Shown: positions 31,001 through 41,951 of the stretch, piece after piece | How positions within the stretch are numbered: position 1 is the stretch's first letter | How the letters are laid out: every line of letters starts with the position of its first letter | Assembly (NCBI GenBank): GCA_025558095.1 | Contig: JAIVFI010000018.1 | Location: forward strand, 620,001 to 684,000 | Direction of reading: 5' to 3' | DNA from: Hyaloraphidium curvatum | Taxonomy: Eukaryota > Monoblepharomycota > Hyaloraphidiomycetes > Hyaloraphidiales > Hyaloraphidiaceae | DNA length: 64,000 bases | The notes under the pieces: generated by a model | Databases searched by the model: none | Seen by the model: only the letters and a program-made list of their open reading frames with translations | Told to the model about the DNA's origin: nothing | Position numbers and translations under genes: made by a program

Positions 31001-33466
31001 CCCAAAGCCAAGCAGCCTAAAGAGATCGACCCACCTTGGACTCGCCGACGGCCAGGTCCAAGCACGGCACGATCAGCACCGCGCCCGGGTTCCACGCCTG
31101 CGCCACGTTGGTCCTCCCCAGCGTCGCCCCCGCAAACTCCCCCGGCTCCCACCACGCCAGCCCCCCCTTGACCGCAAACGACGACTCCTGCACCTCGTTC
31201 CCGAACATCCGCCAGCGGTTCGACCTGACGGCGTACACGGCGAACCCGCGGCGGCCCGCGGCGGCGACGAAGGCCATCCCCGGGCTCGGGGCCGAGTACT
31301 TGACGGGCCAGTTGGAGGAGATGTAGGCCGTGGGGAGCTGCACCGAGAACCACTGCGACATTTCCGGGTCCAGGGAGAAGCGCATCGAGTTGTCCTGGGC
31401 GTGGTGCCCGCGGCGGGAGCGGTGCTCTTCCTGGTGCGAGACGCGGCGGAGGGTGCCGCGCTTCGGCGTGCCGGGGTTGCCGTCCGCCGAGAGGTCGAGC
31501 GCGCTGCCGAAGGTCACGCCGAGGCCGAGGAGCGGAGAAGCAAAGCCAGGGTGCCGGCCCACGGTGGCGTCCAAGTCCTCAACCCCGGGCAACACCGGCG
31601 TACCCGATCCGGCCTTTGCGGGCGGAGGGGCGGCGCTCAGCGCCGTCGTGTGGATCAGGAACCGGTCGTCCATCTGCAGGTACAGGTGCTGCGCGGTGAC
31701 CAGGTTCGGGCACCCCGTGAGCGGCAGCTTGGCCATGGGCAGCACGTAAATGTCCGTCACCCAGTCGTCCGACCCGCCCGGTTGCGGCCCGGCGGGGAGC
31801 AGGAACAGCTCGTAGCTCCCCACCCCCCAGAAAAGCGACCCCACCCCCCGCATCCAGTGCCCGTCCTCCTCCCACGGCCCCGCGTCCCCCTGCGCACCGG
31901 GCGCCTCGAACCCGCGCAGCAGCCCGTCCGCGTCCGCGGGGCCGCCGACCGTGCCGGCCAGCCACCGCCCGTAGGTGCTCCAGATCCCCACCCCGCCCCC
32001 TTTGTCCCCCGCGCCGTCGATGGGCGCGAACCCGCACGCGACCGCCAGCCCGTCGGCCGAGAAATCCACGTCCGTCACCTGCCCGCGCGGCCTCAGTTCG
32101 CCGCCCGCGCCGCGCTGCGCCGTGTCACCCAGCGCGTGCGACAGCGCGCCGCTCTTGCCCGAGTCCGAGATGGACAGCATGAGCACCTTCCCGGCGTCGG
32201 TACCGAGCGCGACGAGGAGGTGCCGCGTGTTGATGGCCGCGGCGGTGAACCGCCCTCCCTCGCCCGGGTCCGCGGGAAGGGCGATGCCGTTCCAGGTGAA
32301 CCGGGTGCGGTCCGAGGTCTTGCGGCGGCGCTGCACGAAGTACGCCTCGGTCCGCGGGTCGGCGCCGCGTCGGAGGGCCCACACAAAGAGCTCCGAGGAT
32401 TTGTCGGGCCACACCGAGACCAGGCGGAGGTCCTCCTCCGCTGCGTCCGGGGAGGGTTTGGCGGCGGGCTGCTGTCGCCGGAGGAAGTTGAGGGAGGAAA
32501 GGTCGACCGAGTGGGAGGGCTCGCCGATGCCGGGGGGGTGGAACCACGGGTACGAGACGAGGCGGCCGGCCGGGCCCCGCGTCGAGACGACGATCTCGTC
32601 CGCCAGCGCAAACGCGCTGCAAGGCGTGCCGGTTTAGATCAACGGCGGTAAGGAACGCCACACGGATGACCCACCAAGCTATGCCCCCGATCGCCGACAC
32701 GTCCACGCTCCCCCTGAACCTGATCCTCCTCGCCGGCACGCCCCCACCCTCCCCGGGCCCCGTCACGAACCCGTGCGGCGCCTTCTGCCCCTCGTCCGCC
32801 GCCGACGCCGATACGTGGTCGTTGACGAACTCGTACCGGAACAGCCGCGTGTCGGGCGGCGCGTCGGGCGGCGGGCGCGCGGGCGGCGTTTCGTCCCGCT
32901 CGCGCGGGGCGGGTGTCCCCGGCCGCGGGGGGCCGTTGCCCTCGGGCGCACCGGCCATGGCGGACGAGGGTGTCGCGTACGGCGCCGGGTACGACTGCCC
33001 GGGCAGCAGCACGTCGTACAGGTGGATGTGCTTGCCCGAGGCGGTGACGACCGCGAAGGCCGTCGAGTCGGGCTTCCACACGATGCTGGCGTTGGCGCCC
33101 TCGGCCTGCAGCGACACGGCGCGGCGGCGGCACTTGGAGATCATCACCGAGGGCTGCCAACACCGGTAGGCGGGAAATGGTATCACGGGAGGGGTTAGCG
33201 GGAGGGCGGTTAGAGGGAAACAGTATCCGGGTCTGCGGGCAGCCCACCCGCGTGCACCACAGAAACACCGTGTTCGCCGTCAGCGCCAGCAGCATCGAGC
33301 CGCCCACGTTCTTCTCCATCGCGACGAGCCCGCCGCCCAGCGCGGCCGCGGGGTCCGCCGGCGACGCGGGCCGCCCGCCGACGTCGGCCGCGTCGCGCTG
33401 CGCGAGCCAGCCGTAGCCGCCGTGGTGCGCAGAGAGCACCTTGGCCGCGCCCAGGAGGAAGTACAT
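28067..33466 (-). CDS. RIC1: RIC1-like subunit of the Ric1-Rgp1 guanine nucleotide exchange complex
   Basis: Exons on the minus strand: 33466-33248, 33153-32675, 32616-31035, 30973-30172, 30120-29979, 29929-29802, 29748-29471, 29416-28067; total 1659 aa. The start MYFLLGAAKVL and LWCTRPSVMI match the family's N-terminal beta-propeller. The C-terminal RIC1 core is unmistakable: YGKGALLPRVIAFLRGLPHY, LEVIVQCARKTEYALWEYLF, TATSYLIILQTLEPSS and DYELCKELVRFL across two introns. In yeast Ric1-Rgp1 activates the Golgi Rab Ypt6 for endosome-to-Golgi traffic. Low-complexity loops between WD-like units are expanded here (for example around 32760-32960). A strong GTGAGT donor overlaps the stop at 28067; splicing there would add only two residues before another stop. 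Its Rgp1 partner is not in this window. Confidence 0.92.
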
Positions 33467-33724
33467 GGCGGCGGTGACAGGCGGCGCCCAAGGGGCAGTG
33501 CGCCGCCCCGCGTGTCGGAAGGCGCGCGTTTTCCGCTGGTCGGTCACGGAAGGATGCGCGACCATTTCCTTCCCTCTTTCGCATCACAAGCGCGCAAATC
33601 TCCGTCCGTTCCTCCTTCTCCGGGTACACACTCGCCTCCAGCCTCTTCGTTCTCCGCGTCGGCTTCAGTTCCGTCGTTCCCAGTTATCATGCGCCGTTGC
33701 CACGCTTCCGAAAACGCCTCCGCC

Positions 33725-34987
33725 CTACCCCTCCCCCTTGCTTTCGGGCTCCACCTGCAAAGTATGCACCAGCTTCGCCCCCTCCGGGACCTCGACCATC
33801 CCCTGCCTCCTGCCCCACTCCTCCACCAGCGCCGCGACGTAGCACCGCACGTTCTCGTCCCGCAGGTGCCGGGCAACAAAGTCCCTCCCCTCCCGCGCGA
33901 TCGCGGCGACCTTTTCCGGGTGCGCGTCCGCCCACGCCACTTTTTCGAGGGCGTCCGAGACGTCCGCTTTCATGGGGACGTAGTGCACCCAGGGCTTGAG
34001 CGCGGAGTAGAAGAACTCCGAGAAGGGCGAGGACTGCTTGAACACCGCGACGCCGGCCGCCAGCAGCGCCCCGAACCGGGACGCCCACCCGTTCCCGTCG
34101 ATGGATGCGACGTACCTGTAGCGCCGCACCCAGTCCTCGAGCGGCAGCGCCGGCTTGGTGCCGAGGGTGGCGTTGGCTTCCGCGACCGTGGAGTTGGACA
34201 TCTGCACGTACTTGACGATGCCGCCGTCGCACTTGCCCGCCGCCTCGGGCCGGGAGCACATTTCGGCGAACCGCATGCGGGGGAAGGTGCGCCAGTCGCT
34301 GCCGGCGGGGCAGCACATGTAGCCCGTGCTGGAGCCGCGGAAGAAGAGCGTGGGCTGCTTGGCGCCGAGGGGTTTCTCCGACCCGGCGCGGCGCATGCTC
34401 CCGCGGACCCCGTCGAAGTTGAGGAAGAAGTCCGGGTACGGGAAGTGCGCGCCGCCCGTGCCGGACACGGGGCCGTACATGAGGTGCGGCGGGCGCGGTG
34501 CGGATCCGGGCACGGTCCAGCCGGGCAGCCAGTACCGGGTCTCGGATCCCGGGTCGAGCCGCGAGACGTCGCGGAGCAAGAACGGAAGGTCGGCGCGCAG
34601 CCCGCGCGGGTCGACCTCGGCGGCGTGCCATTCCAGGGCGGCGGCGAGGAGGGCGACGATGCCGTAGGCGCGCTCCTTTGCCAGGGGGTTCGGCGAGGCG
34701 GAGGTGGAGAGGAAGATGGCGGTGCCGTTGAGCGTCAGGCGCGCGGTGTAGTCGGGGGAGAAGAGGCGCGCGGGGAGCCGGTCGAGGGACGCATCGGGGA
34801 GCGTCGGGAAGGGGGCGAGGTCCGTGGCGATCTGGCCGATGTACGGCACCGCGCAGGCCGGGTGGTCAAAGGCCGAGGGTGCGCGGGGGGGAGCGCCCAC
34901 GGGCGGGGGGGTGAAGGGGAGCGCGAGGAGCGCGAAGGCAGCGAGCGAGAGCGCCGAGAGGGCGCCGAGGACGCGCCGGCGGTCCAT
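33725..34987 (-). CDS. GT90-family (CAP10-like) glycosyltransferase
   Basis: 420 aa, no introns, starting at MDRRRVLGAL with an N-terminal hydrophobic anchor (LSALSLAAFALLALPF). The GT90/CAP10 core is clear: FFLNFDGVRGS, LFFRGSSTGYM, YRYVASIDGNGWASRFGALLAAG, VFKQSSPFSEFFYSALKPWVHYVP and KADVSDALEKVAWADAHPEK. Family members are Golgi beta-xylosyl- or O-glucosyl/xylosyltransferases; the sugar here is not determinable. It is 257 bases downstream of RIC1 on the same strand and divergent from the GT61 gene, with 274 bases between starts. A broken copy of its C-terminal region lies at 36761-36823 on the other strand. Confidence 0.88.
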   Translation of the reverse strand: MDRRRVLGALSALSLAAFALLALPFTPPPVGAPPRAPSAFDHPACAVPYIGQIATDLAPFPTLPDASLDRLPARLFSPDYTARLTLNGTAIFLSTSASPNPLAKERAYGIVALLAAALEWHAAEVDPRGLRADLPFLLRDVSRLDPGSETRYWLPGWTVPGSAPRPPHLMYGPVSGTGGAHFPYPDFFLNFDGVRGSMRRAGSEKPLGAKQPTLFFRGSSTGYMCCPAGSDWRTFPRMRFAEMCSRPEAAGKCDGGIVKYVQMSNSTVAEANATLGTKPALPLEDWVRRYRYVASIDGNGWASRFGALLAAGVAVFKQSSPFSEFFYSALKPWVHYVPMKADVSDALEKVAWADAHPEKVAAIAREGRDFVARHLRDENVRCYVAALVEEWGRRQGMVEVPEGAKLVHTLQVEPESKGEG

Positions 34988-35261
34988 CGACCGGCCGGTC
35001 CCGTGCCCCGAGAACGCGATCCGGCGGCAGCCAGTCTGTGGGTGGCCTATTGATTCGTGACTCGGGACGTCCAGAACTGCCGCCTGCGCGTGGCGACTCG
35101 GCGGGGCGGGCGCCTGCTTGGTGTCCCAACGGGATCATCTGGATCTGCTAACCGGCGCCGCCAGCCGGGGCTCGCTGCGTCTGTTAGTTGTTTGTTTGAG
35201 GCGCGTCATCCCCTGCCCAGTAACTGCCCAGACTCAGACCTCTCTCGCGCGCGCGTCCGCG

Positions 35262-36644
35262 ATGCTCCCGCCGGCGCGGATCCTGCTGGCGATCGCGGCG
35301 TCCGCGTTCGTCGCGCTCGCGGCGCTCCACCGCGGCGGGGCGGGCGCGGCGGTGGAATGCTCGGGGACGGCGCGCGAGACGGCGCGCTGCGTGTTCCGCG
35401 ACGCCGTCGTATCCAACGGCACGCTCCATTATCTCCATTTGGGCAACAGCAAGCCGCCGGATCTCCCTCCCTTGCTGTGCTCGGTCGCCAACCAGCCGCC
35501 CGAGCTCGCCGTCGACTGCGTCGTGCGCGCCGTGCGGGACCCAACCGAGTGGGCCGCCCTCACAGCCGGCGCACAACACGCCAAATTCGGCGTGCTCATG
35601 GCCCGCCTCAACCCCACCAACCTGTACCACATCTTGTTCGAGGAGGTCGTCCCCGCGCTGGCCGTGGCGTGGGACGCCGATCCCGCCGCGGGGAGCACCG
35701 AGGACCTGGCGGTGTTTGCCGCCGACGCCTTCGGGCCGGGGCACCTGGACGAGAAGGTGTTCAAGGGCCTGCTGCCGCGGGTGAAGCTGGTGCACAGGAA
35801 GGGACCACCCGTCAGGGTTGGGCGGCTCGTGGTTGGGACACGAGCGTCCTGTGCGCACTGGGGCCATTGCACGTTCGCCAACGGGAGTTCCCGCACCTTC
35901 GAGCCTCTCGATGCCGCGGTGCTCGTGCGCCGCACCGTCTTTGCCGCCCTCGGACTCCCCGAACCCCCTCCCGCCTCCTCCCCGCGGATCCACCCGCGCA
36001 TCACGATCGTACAGCGCAGCCGCACCCGCGGGTTCGCCCCGCACGCCCTGGCATCCATGAACGCCACCCTCGCCCGCATCGGCGGCCGCCCCCCCACCAT
36101 CGTCGATTTCGCCTCCCTCGACCTCCCCGCGCAGGTGCGCCTGGCCGCGCAGACGGACATGTACGTGCTCGTGCACGGCGCCGCGCTGGGCCACGCCATG
36201 TTCCTCCCGCCCGGCTCGGTGCTGATGGACGTGTACCCGCACGCCTTTTTCGTGGAGCACAACATCCTCGTGCCCTTCATGCTGGCCTCGCTGGCGCCGG
36301 GCGTGCGGATCGGCCACTTCCCGTTCCAGATCCGCGGGACCGCCGGCCAATCGAACCTCCTCGGCCCGCTGCGGCCCAACTGCACGTGCAAGGACTACAT
36401 GTGCGAGGTGAAGAGCTTCTGGGCCGCCGACCGGCTGGCCCCGGACCCCGCGGCATTCGCGCGGCGCGCGGCGGAGGCGGCGGATGCGTGGCGGAGGGCG
36501 GATTACCCCAGGCCGAGGACGCAGGAGGAGCACGGGAGGTACCTGGGGGACCTGCATGCGCAAGGGGGTGGGTGGATCGGAGGCGAGCCGCAGTGCTGGA
36601 CGGACGCGGACGAGGAGGAGAAGAGGGCGAGGGGGCTCGGGTGA
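35262..36644 (+). CDS. GT61-family glycosyltransferase
   Basis: 460 aa from the ATG at 35262, which puts a hydrophobic anchor first (ILLAIAASAFVALAALH). GT61/DUF563 signatures: MARLNPTNLYHILFEEVVPAL, RITIVQRSRTRGF, QTDMYVLVHGAALGHAMFLPPGSVLMDVYPH and an EHNILVPFM stretch. Family members transfer xylose, arabinose or GlcNAc onto proteins or glycans in the secretory pathway; the activity here is not determinable. Paired C-terminal cysteines (CTCKDYMCEVKSFW). No introns. Divergent from GT90; the two may share a promoter and act on the same glycan, which is inference. Confidence 0.85.
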   Translation: MLPPARILLAIAASAFVALAALHRGGAGAAVECSGTARETARCVFRDAVVSNGTLHYLHLGNSKPPDLPPLLCSVANQPPELAVDCVVRAVRDPTEWAALTAGAQHAKFGVLMARLNPTNLYHILFEEVVPALAVAWDADPAAGSTEDLAVFAADAFGPGHLDEKVFKGLLPRVKLVHRKGPPVRVGRLVVGTRASCAHWGHCTFANGSSRTFEPLDAAVLVRRTVFAALGLPEPPPASSPRIHPRITIVQRSRTRGFAPHALASMNATLARIGGRPPTIVDFASLDLPAQVRLAAQTDMYVLVHGAALGHAMFLPPGSVLMDVYPHAFFVEHNILVPFMLASLAPGVRIGHFPFQIRGTAGQSNLLGPLRPNCTCKDYMCEVKSFWAADRLAPDPAAFARRAAEAADAWRRADYPRPRTQEEHGRYLGDLHAQGGGWIGGEPQCWTDADEEEKRARGLG

Positions 36645-37198
36645 TTGCGCCAGTTCGTCCTGGATGGTTGGATGCCGGGCCTGGAAGGAAGCGGAATGCA
36701 TGGTACTACGTGGATGGTGTCGGATGGAGAGTCGGCGGGGAATGCTCAACTGCTTGCCTAGAAAAGGTCGCCGCGATCGCGCGGGAGAGGGGTGGATTTG
36801 TCGCGCGCTACCTGAGGGACGAGATTCTTCTCTTTGCAAATCTCTATTCTTTCCTTTCCTTCCTTCCCTTCCCTTTGGGTGAACCAATTGGGAGTCGTGC
36901 TGGAAGCCCGACGCCACGAGCTGTGCGGGCGATGTGCGGACAGGTAAGTAAGACCGGCGGGAATAGCCCAGATGATGTGCGTACGGGCAGATGATATCCA
37001 GGGAATGACGGAAATGACGAAGGTTTGCACCCTGGTGCGAGATCGGCGGCCGGGACTCACCCGAAGGCGGCGACCGTTTTCAACGTAAACAACCGCGCGA
37101 CCCTTGTCCGAATCTCCAGGCTACCGAATCTCCAGGCTACAACCTGTCTTTCTCCACCGCCACCACCGCCGAACCCCTTGCGACGCGAGGCAGATCGC
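36645..37198. other. Intergenic region with GT90 relic
   Basis: About 550 bases between GT61 and the repeat protein. Apart from the GT90 fragment at 36761-36823 and a pyrimidine-rich run near 36830-36875 (TTCTTTCCTTTCCTTCC), nothing is recognised. Confidence 0.5.
36761..36823 (+). pseudogene. Relic of a GT90 glycosyltransferase C-terminus
   Basis: Translation reads EKVAAIARERGGFVARYLRDE, against EKVAAIAREGRDFVARHLRDE in the intact GT90 gene encoded by 33725-34987 on the opposite strand. The first 26 or so bases are identical between the two. Nothing else of GT90 is visible around it. This looks like a remnant of an inverted duplicate whose remainder has been lost or scrambled. Confidence 0.75.
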
Positions 37199-40100
37199 AT
37201 GACGCCCATCTCCCCCAACGCCCGGGCGGCCTTCGAGCCCCCGGCCGCCGGGGACGCGCCGGCGCTGGGGTCCCCGCCGAGACGCAAGTGCTCGTGCGAC
37301 AAGTGCGCCCGCAAGGCATCGCACGTCCCCGTCAACGATGCGGGGCGGGGGAACGCCGGGGCCGGGGATGGGACGCCTGGAGTGGCGATGCCGGCGCCGG
37401 CCGTTGTCGCCCTCCCCGCCCCGGCAGAAGAGCCCCCGCTCCCAGTGCAGCAGGAGCCCTCCCCCTCGCAACCCTTACAGCCCTTACTATCTGCAACCGG
37501 CTCGGACTCCCAGCCTCCTCCCGTCGAGTCGGCCCCCGTCGTCGCCAGCGCCCCGGAACCGCCCCACGCCGCCGCCCCGCACAAGCCCTCCCTGAAGCCC
37601 GAGCAGCTGCTCGAGGAGATCATCATGCAGGTGCGGAACGAGTCGGCAGTAGAGCCTGATCCGGCGCCGGAGCCGGAACCGGAACGAGAAGGAGGGGAAA
37701 AGAACGAACATCCGGAGATGCTGGCGCCGCCGCCCAAGCAGGAGCTCCCGACGCCGCCGCCGGTGGATGAGCAGAAGACGTCCGCCAACGAAATGCTACT
37801 GGCCAGTGCCTACGGAGCTGCGATTGCAGTGGAGCAGGGACTTCAGCCGGCTGCGGTAACCCCTGTGCCCGCATCCATGCTCGACAGGCTGGCGCAGCCC
37901 AAGATCGTGTGGGTTCCTCTGGCCCCGAAGGAAGTCAGTGTTAGCTGACGTACCACAGTCTCTTGGTTGCCCTCGCAGCGCTCGTGTGCTCCATAGCCTG
38001 TCTCATCGCACTGGTGATCGAGCTGACCAACTTTCAAATAAGGTTCGTAACCCTTCTGGCTCTCCCGTCGCGAGGGCCCCGTGTCCTGACTCCGCCAACG
38101 CAGGGCTAGAACGCAGCCTCTCCAGGCCGCCCAGATCGTCGGCTCCCTTACGGCCGCAACCATCGACGGCTCGCAGGTCCTGGGGGTGCTCAACGCGACG
38201 GTCGTCGAGGCCACGAACGTCGTCGGCGAGCTGTCCAACGCCACTATTGCCGCCGCCTCCGTTGTCGGGCTGGCTTCTGTCGTCGAGGACCTCCACGACG
38301 GCATCGACACCGTGAAGGAAGGCCTCGCCGCCCCGATCCCCGCGGCCAGGATCACGGGCCTCCTCTCGAACGCAACCATCCCCGGCTCCTCCGTCCTCGG
38401 CGACCTCTCCCTCTCCACCATCCCCGCCTCCCGCGTGCAGGGCCGCCTCATCAACGCCACCCTGGACGCCAACCGCGTCCGCGGCCGCCTGACGAACTGC
38501 ACCATCGACGCCGAGAACGTGGTCGGCATGCTGACCAGCGCGAGGATTCCCGCCGAGCGGGTGAGGGGATCGCTGGACTGCGCGACGATCCCGGGGGGCA
38601 GCGTGATGGGCGATCTACTGGGTGCGACGATAGGAGCCGGTAGGGTGATAGGGAGGATCACGAACCCCGTGGAGGCGGCGGGGGTGCAGGGTGTGCTCTC
38701 GTCGGCGATCATCCAGGGCTCGAGGGTGTTTGGCGACCTGACGAACTGCACGATTTCGGCCGGCCGCGTGGTCGGGGAGCTCGATGACGCGACGATCGCC
38801 GCCGGGAGGGTGGTCGGCCTGGAGGCGGTCGCGGTGCCTGCGGCCAACGTGCAAGGGGACCTCTCCAACGCCACCATCCACGGCAGCAGGGTGCGCGGTG
38901 GGAGGATCAATGTCACTGTGGACGCCGCCAACGTCGTCGGGGAGCTGACGGGGGCGACGATCGACTTTTCGCGCGTCACCGGGGTCCCTCCGCCCGAGGC
39001 CGTCAACGCCTCGACGCTCGTGGGGATGCTCAACGCATCGCAGATTGCGGGCCTGGACGCACTGGAGATCGACGGGGCGCAGATCACCGGCAGCTTGGAT
39101 GCGGCGCGGATCTCGGGCACGTTCGTGTCGGCGACCATCCCCGCTCAATGCATCACGGGGGCCATCAACGCCGGACAAGTCGAAGGCAGCTTTGCATCGG
39201 CCATCATCCCAGGGAGCATGGTGACGGGCACGATTTCGGCGGGGCAGATTGTCGGGAACCTGGCGTCGGCGACCATCGACGGGTCTCACGTAACGGGAGC
39301 TCTCAACGCGGCGCAGATCACGGGAACTTTCATGTCCGCCACGGTCAACGCCGCGCAAGTGACCGGGCCCATCACGGCCTTGCAAGTCACGGGGTGCCTG
39401 AGATCGGCCACCATTCCCGGCAGCAGGATCGGTGGACTCATCAATGGCGCGCAGGTCACCGGCACCATCTCCGTCGATGCCGTTTTCGGGTCCGTGGATG
39501 CTGCCCAGGTCACTGGGACTTTCCTGTCGGCCACGATCGCGGGCGCACAGGTGACCGGGGCGATCGATGCCGGCCAGGTCAGCGGTGTGCTTTCCTCCGC
39601 TACGCTCCCCGCGAGCCAAATCACCGGGATGATCGCCGCATCGCAAGTCACGGGGACGTTTACTTCAATGACCATCTCCGGGGCCCAGGTGACAGGCAAC
39701 ATTGACGCGGCACAAATCAGCGGCACCCTCTCTTCGGCAGTGGTTCCCGCGACCCAGATCAGCGGATTGATCGATGCTGCACAGATCTCGGGCACCTTCT
39801 CTTCCTTGACGATATCGGCTGCCCAGGTGACCGGCAGCATCGATGCGGCGCAGATCAGAGGCATCCTCTCGTCGGCGACGATTCCCGGATCCCAGGTCAC
39901 AGGCAACATGGCCGCAGCCCAGATCACAGGGACCTTTTCGTCTGTAACCGTGCCGGCAAGCCTCGTTACGGGTACCCTCGCCTCGGCCACCGTTCCGGCC
40001 GGGCAGGTCACGGGCACGCTGTCCAATGCCGTCGTGCCCGCGGCGCAGATCACGGGGACCATCCCCGCAGCCAGCATCAGCGGAAACCTCGACAACGCCT

Positions 40101-40339
40101 TCATTTCGGGCAGCAACGTCGGGGACCCGATCCTCATCCTCAACGCCCTCGGTCTGTCGCGCGCCAACACAGCAACCTTGAACGCGCCCTTCGGGGGATC
40201 CCTCGCGTGCCCCGGCGGGACGATCCGCATCGGCAGCTGCCCGGAGGTGACGGGCGGGTGCTTCCTCCTCTCATCGGATGCGGTGACGTGCGATTACGGA
40301 GGGTTTGGGTGCCCGCAGCTGACGACGCTTTGCGCATGA
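37199..40339 (+). CDS. Membrane-anchored tandem-repeat (beta-solenoid-like) surface protein
   Basis: Exons 37199-37908, 37959-38042 and 38104-40339 give 1009 aa. Residues 1-236 are low-complexity, rich in Pro, Glu and Ala, with a small Cys motif (RKCSCDKC). Splicing then creates one clean membrane helix (IVLLVALAALVCSIACLIALVIEL, from about residue 236). The rest, about 700 residues, is a degenerate tandem repeat. Units start with Gly and end in a beta-branched residue plus T/S. The first part is mostly 14-mers such as GRLTNCTIDAENVV. The second part alternates 14-mers (GTFSSLTISAAQVT) with 9-mers (GSIDAAQIR). A short Cys-rich domain (CPGG..CPEVTGGCF..CDY..CPQ..CA) ends the protein. Many N-x-T sequons suggest an extracellular repeat. 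I recognise the style from bacterial and phage fibre proteins but no named family. Confidence 0.85.
38136..40115 (+). repeat. Tandem 42-nt then 69-nt (42+27) coding repeat
   Basis: Coding repeat of the solenoid protein. About twenty units of 14 codons come first, interrupted once at about 38265-38350 by a non-repeat helical segment. From about 39040 the array switches to a 23-codon period made of a 14-codon plus a 9-codon unit. Near the end three 14-codon units run consecutively. Units are diverged at DNA level, so recent slippage is not obvious. Confidence 0.85.
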
Positions 40340-40477
40340 GGTGTAGCGTATGGAATCGGAACACCATCGACTGTGCACAAACGAGACACGGAATAAACCC
40401 TGCTCGATTCCCGCCTCCCAGCTCACCGACAAATACATGCATCGAGTGAAGCGATTCCCCAATTGTGGCCCGCTTGA

Positions 40478-41686
40478 TCAGTGCTCTCCCAACCGCGGAG
40501 CCCCGCCAGCGATCCGCGGCCGCTCCCCGTCGATCGTGAACGGCATCCCCGTGAGCGCAAAGTCCTCCCCCGGCACGGCCTGCTGCACGCCGAGCTCGCG
40601 CACCTGGGGCTCCTGGAGCACCTCGGCGAGGCTGTTGATCGGCGACGCCGGGACACCGAGGCGCTGCAGCACCGAGAGCCAATGTTCCCGCGGCTTGGAG
40701 GCCAGGATGGGTCGCAGCTCGGCAAAGAGCGCGGGCTTGTTGCGGAGCCGCGCCCGGTTGGTCGCGAACCGCTCGTCGGTGACCCAGTCCGGGCGACCGC
40801 AGGCCTCGGCCACGCGGGCAAATAGCCGGTCGTTGCCCGCGCAGATAAGGATGGGCCCGTCCGACGCGTCGAAAGCCTCGTAGGGGCACATCATTGGGTG
40901 CCCGCTGCGGTGCTTCTCGGGCAGCTTGCCCGTGTTGACGAGCTCGTCGGCCTTTTGGCCGCCCCACATGAGCGCGGTCTCCAAAAGCGAGCCCTGCACG
41001 ATGCCGCCCTTGCCCGTCGCGTTCCGCCGGTGAAGCAGAGACAGCATGCCGATCGTAACCCACATGGCCGTACCTTGGTCGCAGAGCGAAGCCGCGGAGC
41101 GGATAGGGGGATCCGACTCGTCGCCGTTCAGCGAAGAGAGGCCCGAGTACGCCTGGATGAGCGGCTCATAGCCTGGTCTTTTGGCCAGAGGTCCGACAGC
41201 ACCGAAGGCGGATATCGACGCGTGGATGAGCCGCGGGTGGCGCGCGACCATGGACGGCCCGTCGATGCCGAGCTTCACGTCCGTTCCCGGCTTGACGTTG
41301 TGAACAAAGAAGTCGGCCTGGGTCGCAAGGGCGTCCAGGCGCGTCCTATCCAGCTTCGAGGTCAGATCCAATTCGAGGCTCCTCTTTCCGCGGTTGAAGT
41401 GGTGGAAAAAGAGCGCGTCACCGCGGCGAAACTCCTGCCCCATCCTCCGCGCGTCGTCGCCGCCGTCCGGCCGCTCGAGTTTGAGCACATCGCAGCCCAG
41501 GTCCGCGAGGATCGAGCCGACGTACGGCCCGGCAATGACCTGGCCGAGCTCAAGGACGCGCGTGCCCGCGAGCGGGCCGACGGGAACGCGTTGCGGCGGC
41601 GGCCACGCGTCACCCGCGGCACTGGCGAAACGACGGGCGCCAAAAGCGTGCGCCGCAACGCGCGGCAGCGGAATCAGCCGCGGCAT
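40478..41686 (-). CDS. CoA-transferase family III (CaiB/BaiF) protein, mitochondrial
   Basis: 402 aa, no introns. The start at 41686 gives a typical mitochondrial presequence (MPRLIPLPRVAAHAFGARRFASAA). The family III fold is clear from GTRVLELGQVIAGPYVGSIL, ADLGCDVLKLERPDGGDDAR, NRGKRSLELDL, KLGIDGPSMVARHPRLIHASIS, GYEPLIQAYSGL and IVQGSLLETALMW. The D in SLCDQGTAMW is in the position of the catalytic aspartate of the family. The order and length resemble SUGCT-like succinyl/glutaryl-CoA transferases, but the acyl donor cannot be read from sequence. Divergent from the SDR gene with 265 bases between starts. Confidence 0.88.
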   Translation of the reverse strand: MPRLIPLPRVAAHAFGARRFASAAGDAWPPPQRVPVGPLAGTRVLELGQVIAGPYVGSILADLGCDVLKLERPDGGDDARRMGQEFRRGDALFFHHFNRGKRSLELDLTSKLDRTRLDALATQADFFVHNVKPGTDVKLGIDGPSMVARHPRLIHASISAFGAVGPLAKRPGYEPLIQAYSGLSSLNGDESDPPIRSAASLCDQGTAMWVTIGMLSLLHRRNATGKGGIVQGSLLETALMWGGQKADELVNTGKLPEKHRSGHPMMCPYEAFDASDGPILICAGNDRLFARVAEACGRPDWVTDERFATNRARLRNKPALFAELRPILASKPREHWLSVLQRLGVPASPINSLAEVLQEPQVRELGVQQAVPGEDFALTGMPFTIDGERPRIAGGAPRLGEH

Positions 41687-41951
41687 TGTCTCCCGCGGCC
41701 GCTGTTTGGTTGTTGGCGGAACTGTTCCTTTGAAGCCGCTGGTGAATCCCACCCCAATGGCTACAGCGTGGGGTTACTAGGCTTGCTAGTCAGGGTATGG
41801 ATTGCTGTCGGCACCGTTTTGCCACTCGTCTTCGAAGTGGCGCGGATTCGGAGGCGGCGCCAATCTCGCGCGCGCGCGGCGGGCCGGCTGACGCCAAAAC
41901 TCGGGAAGCGGATCCCACTCCTCCCGGTCGCAGAGCGGGCACCTTGCCACC

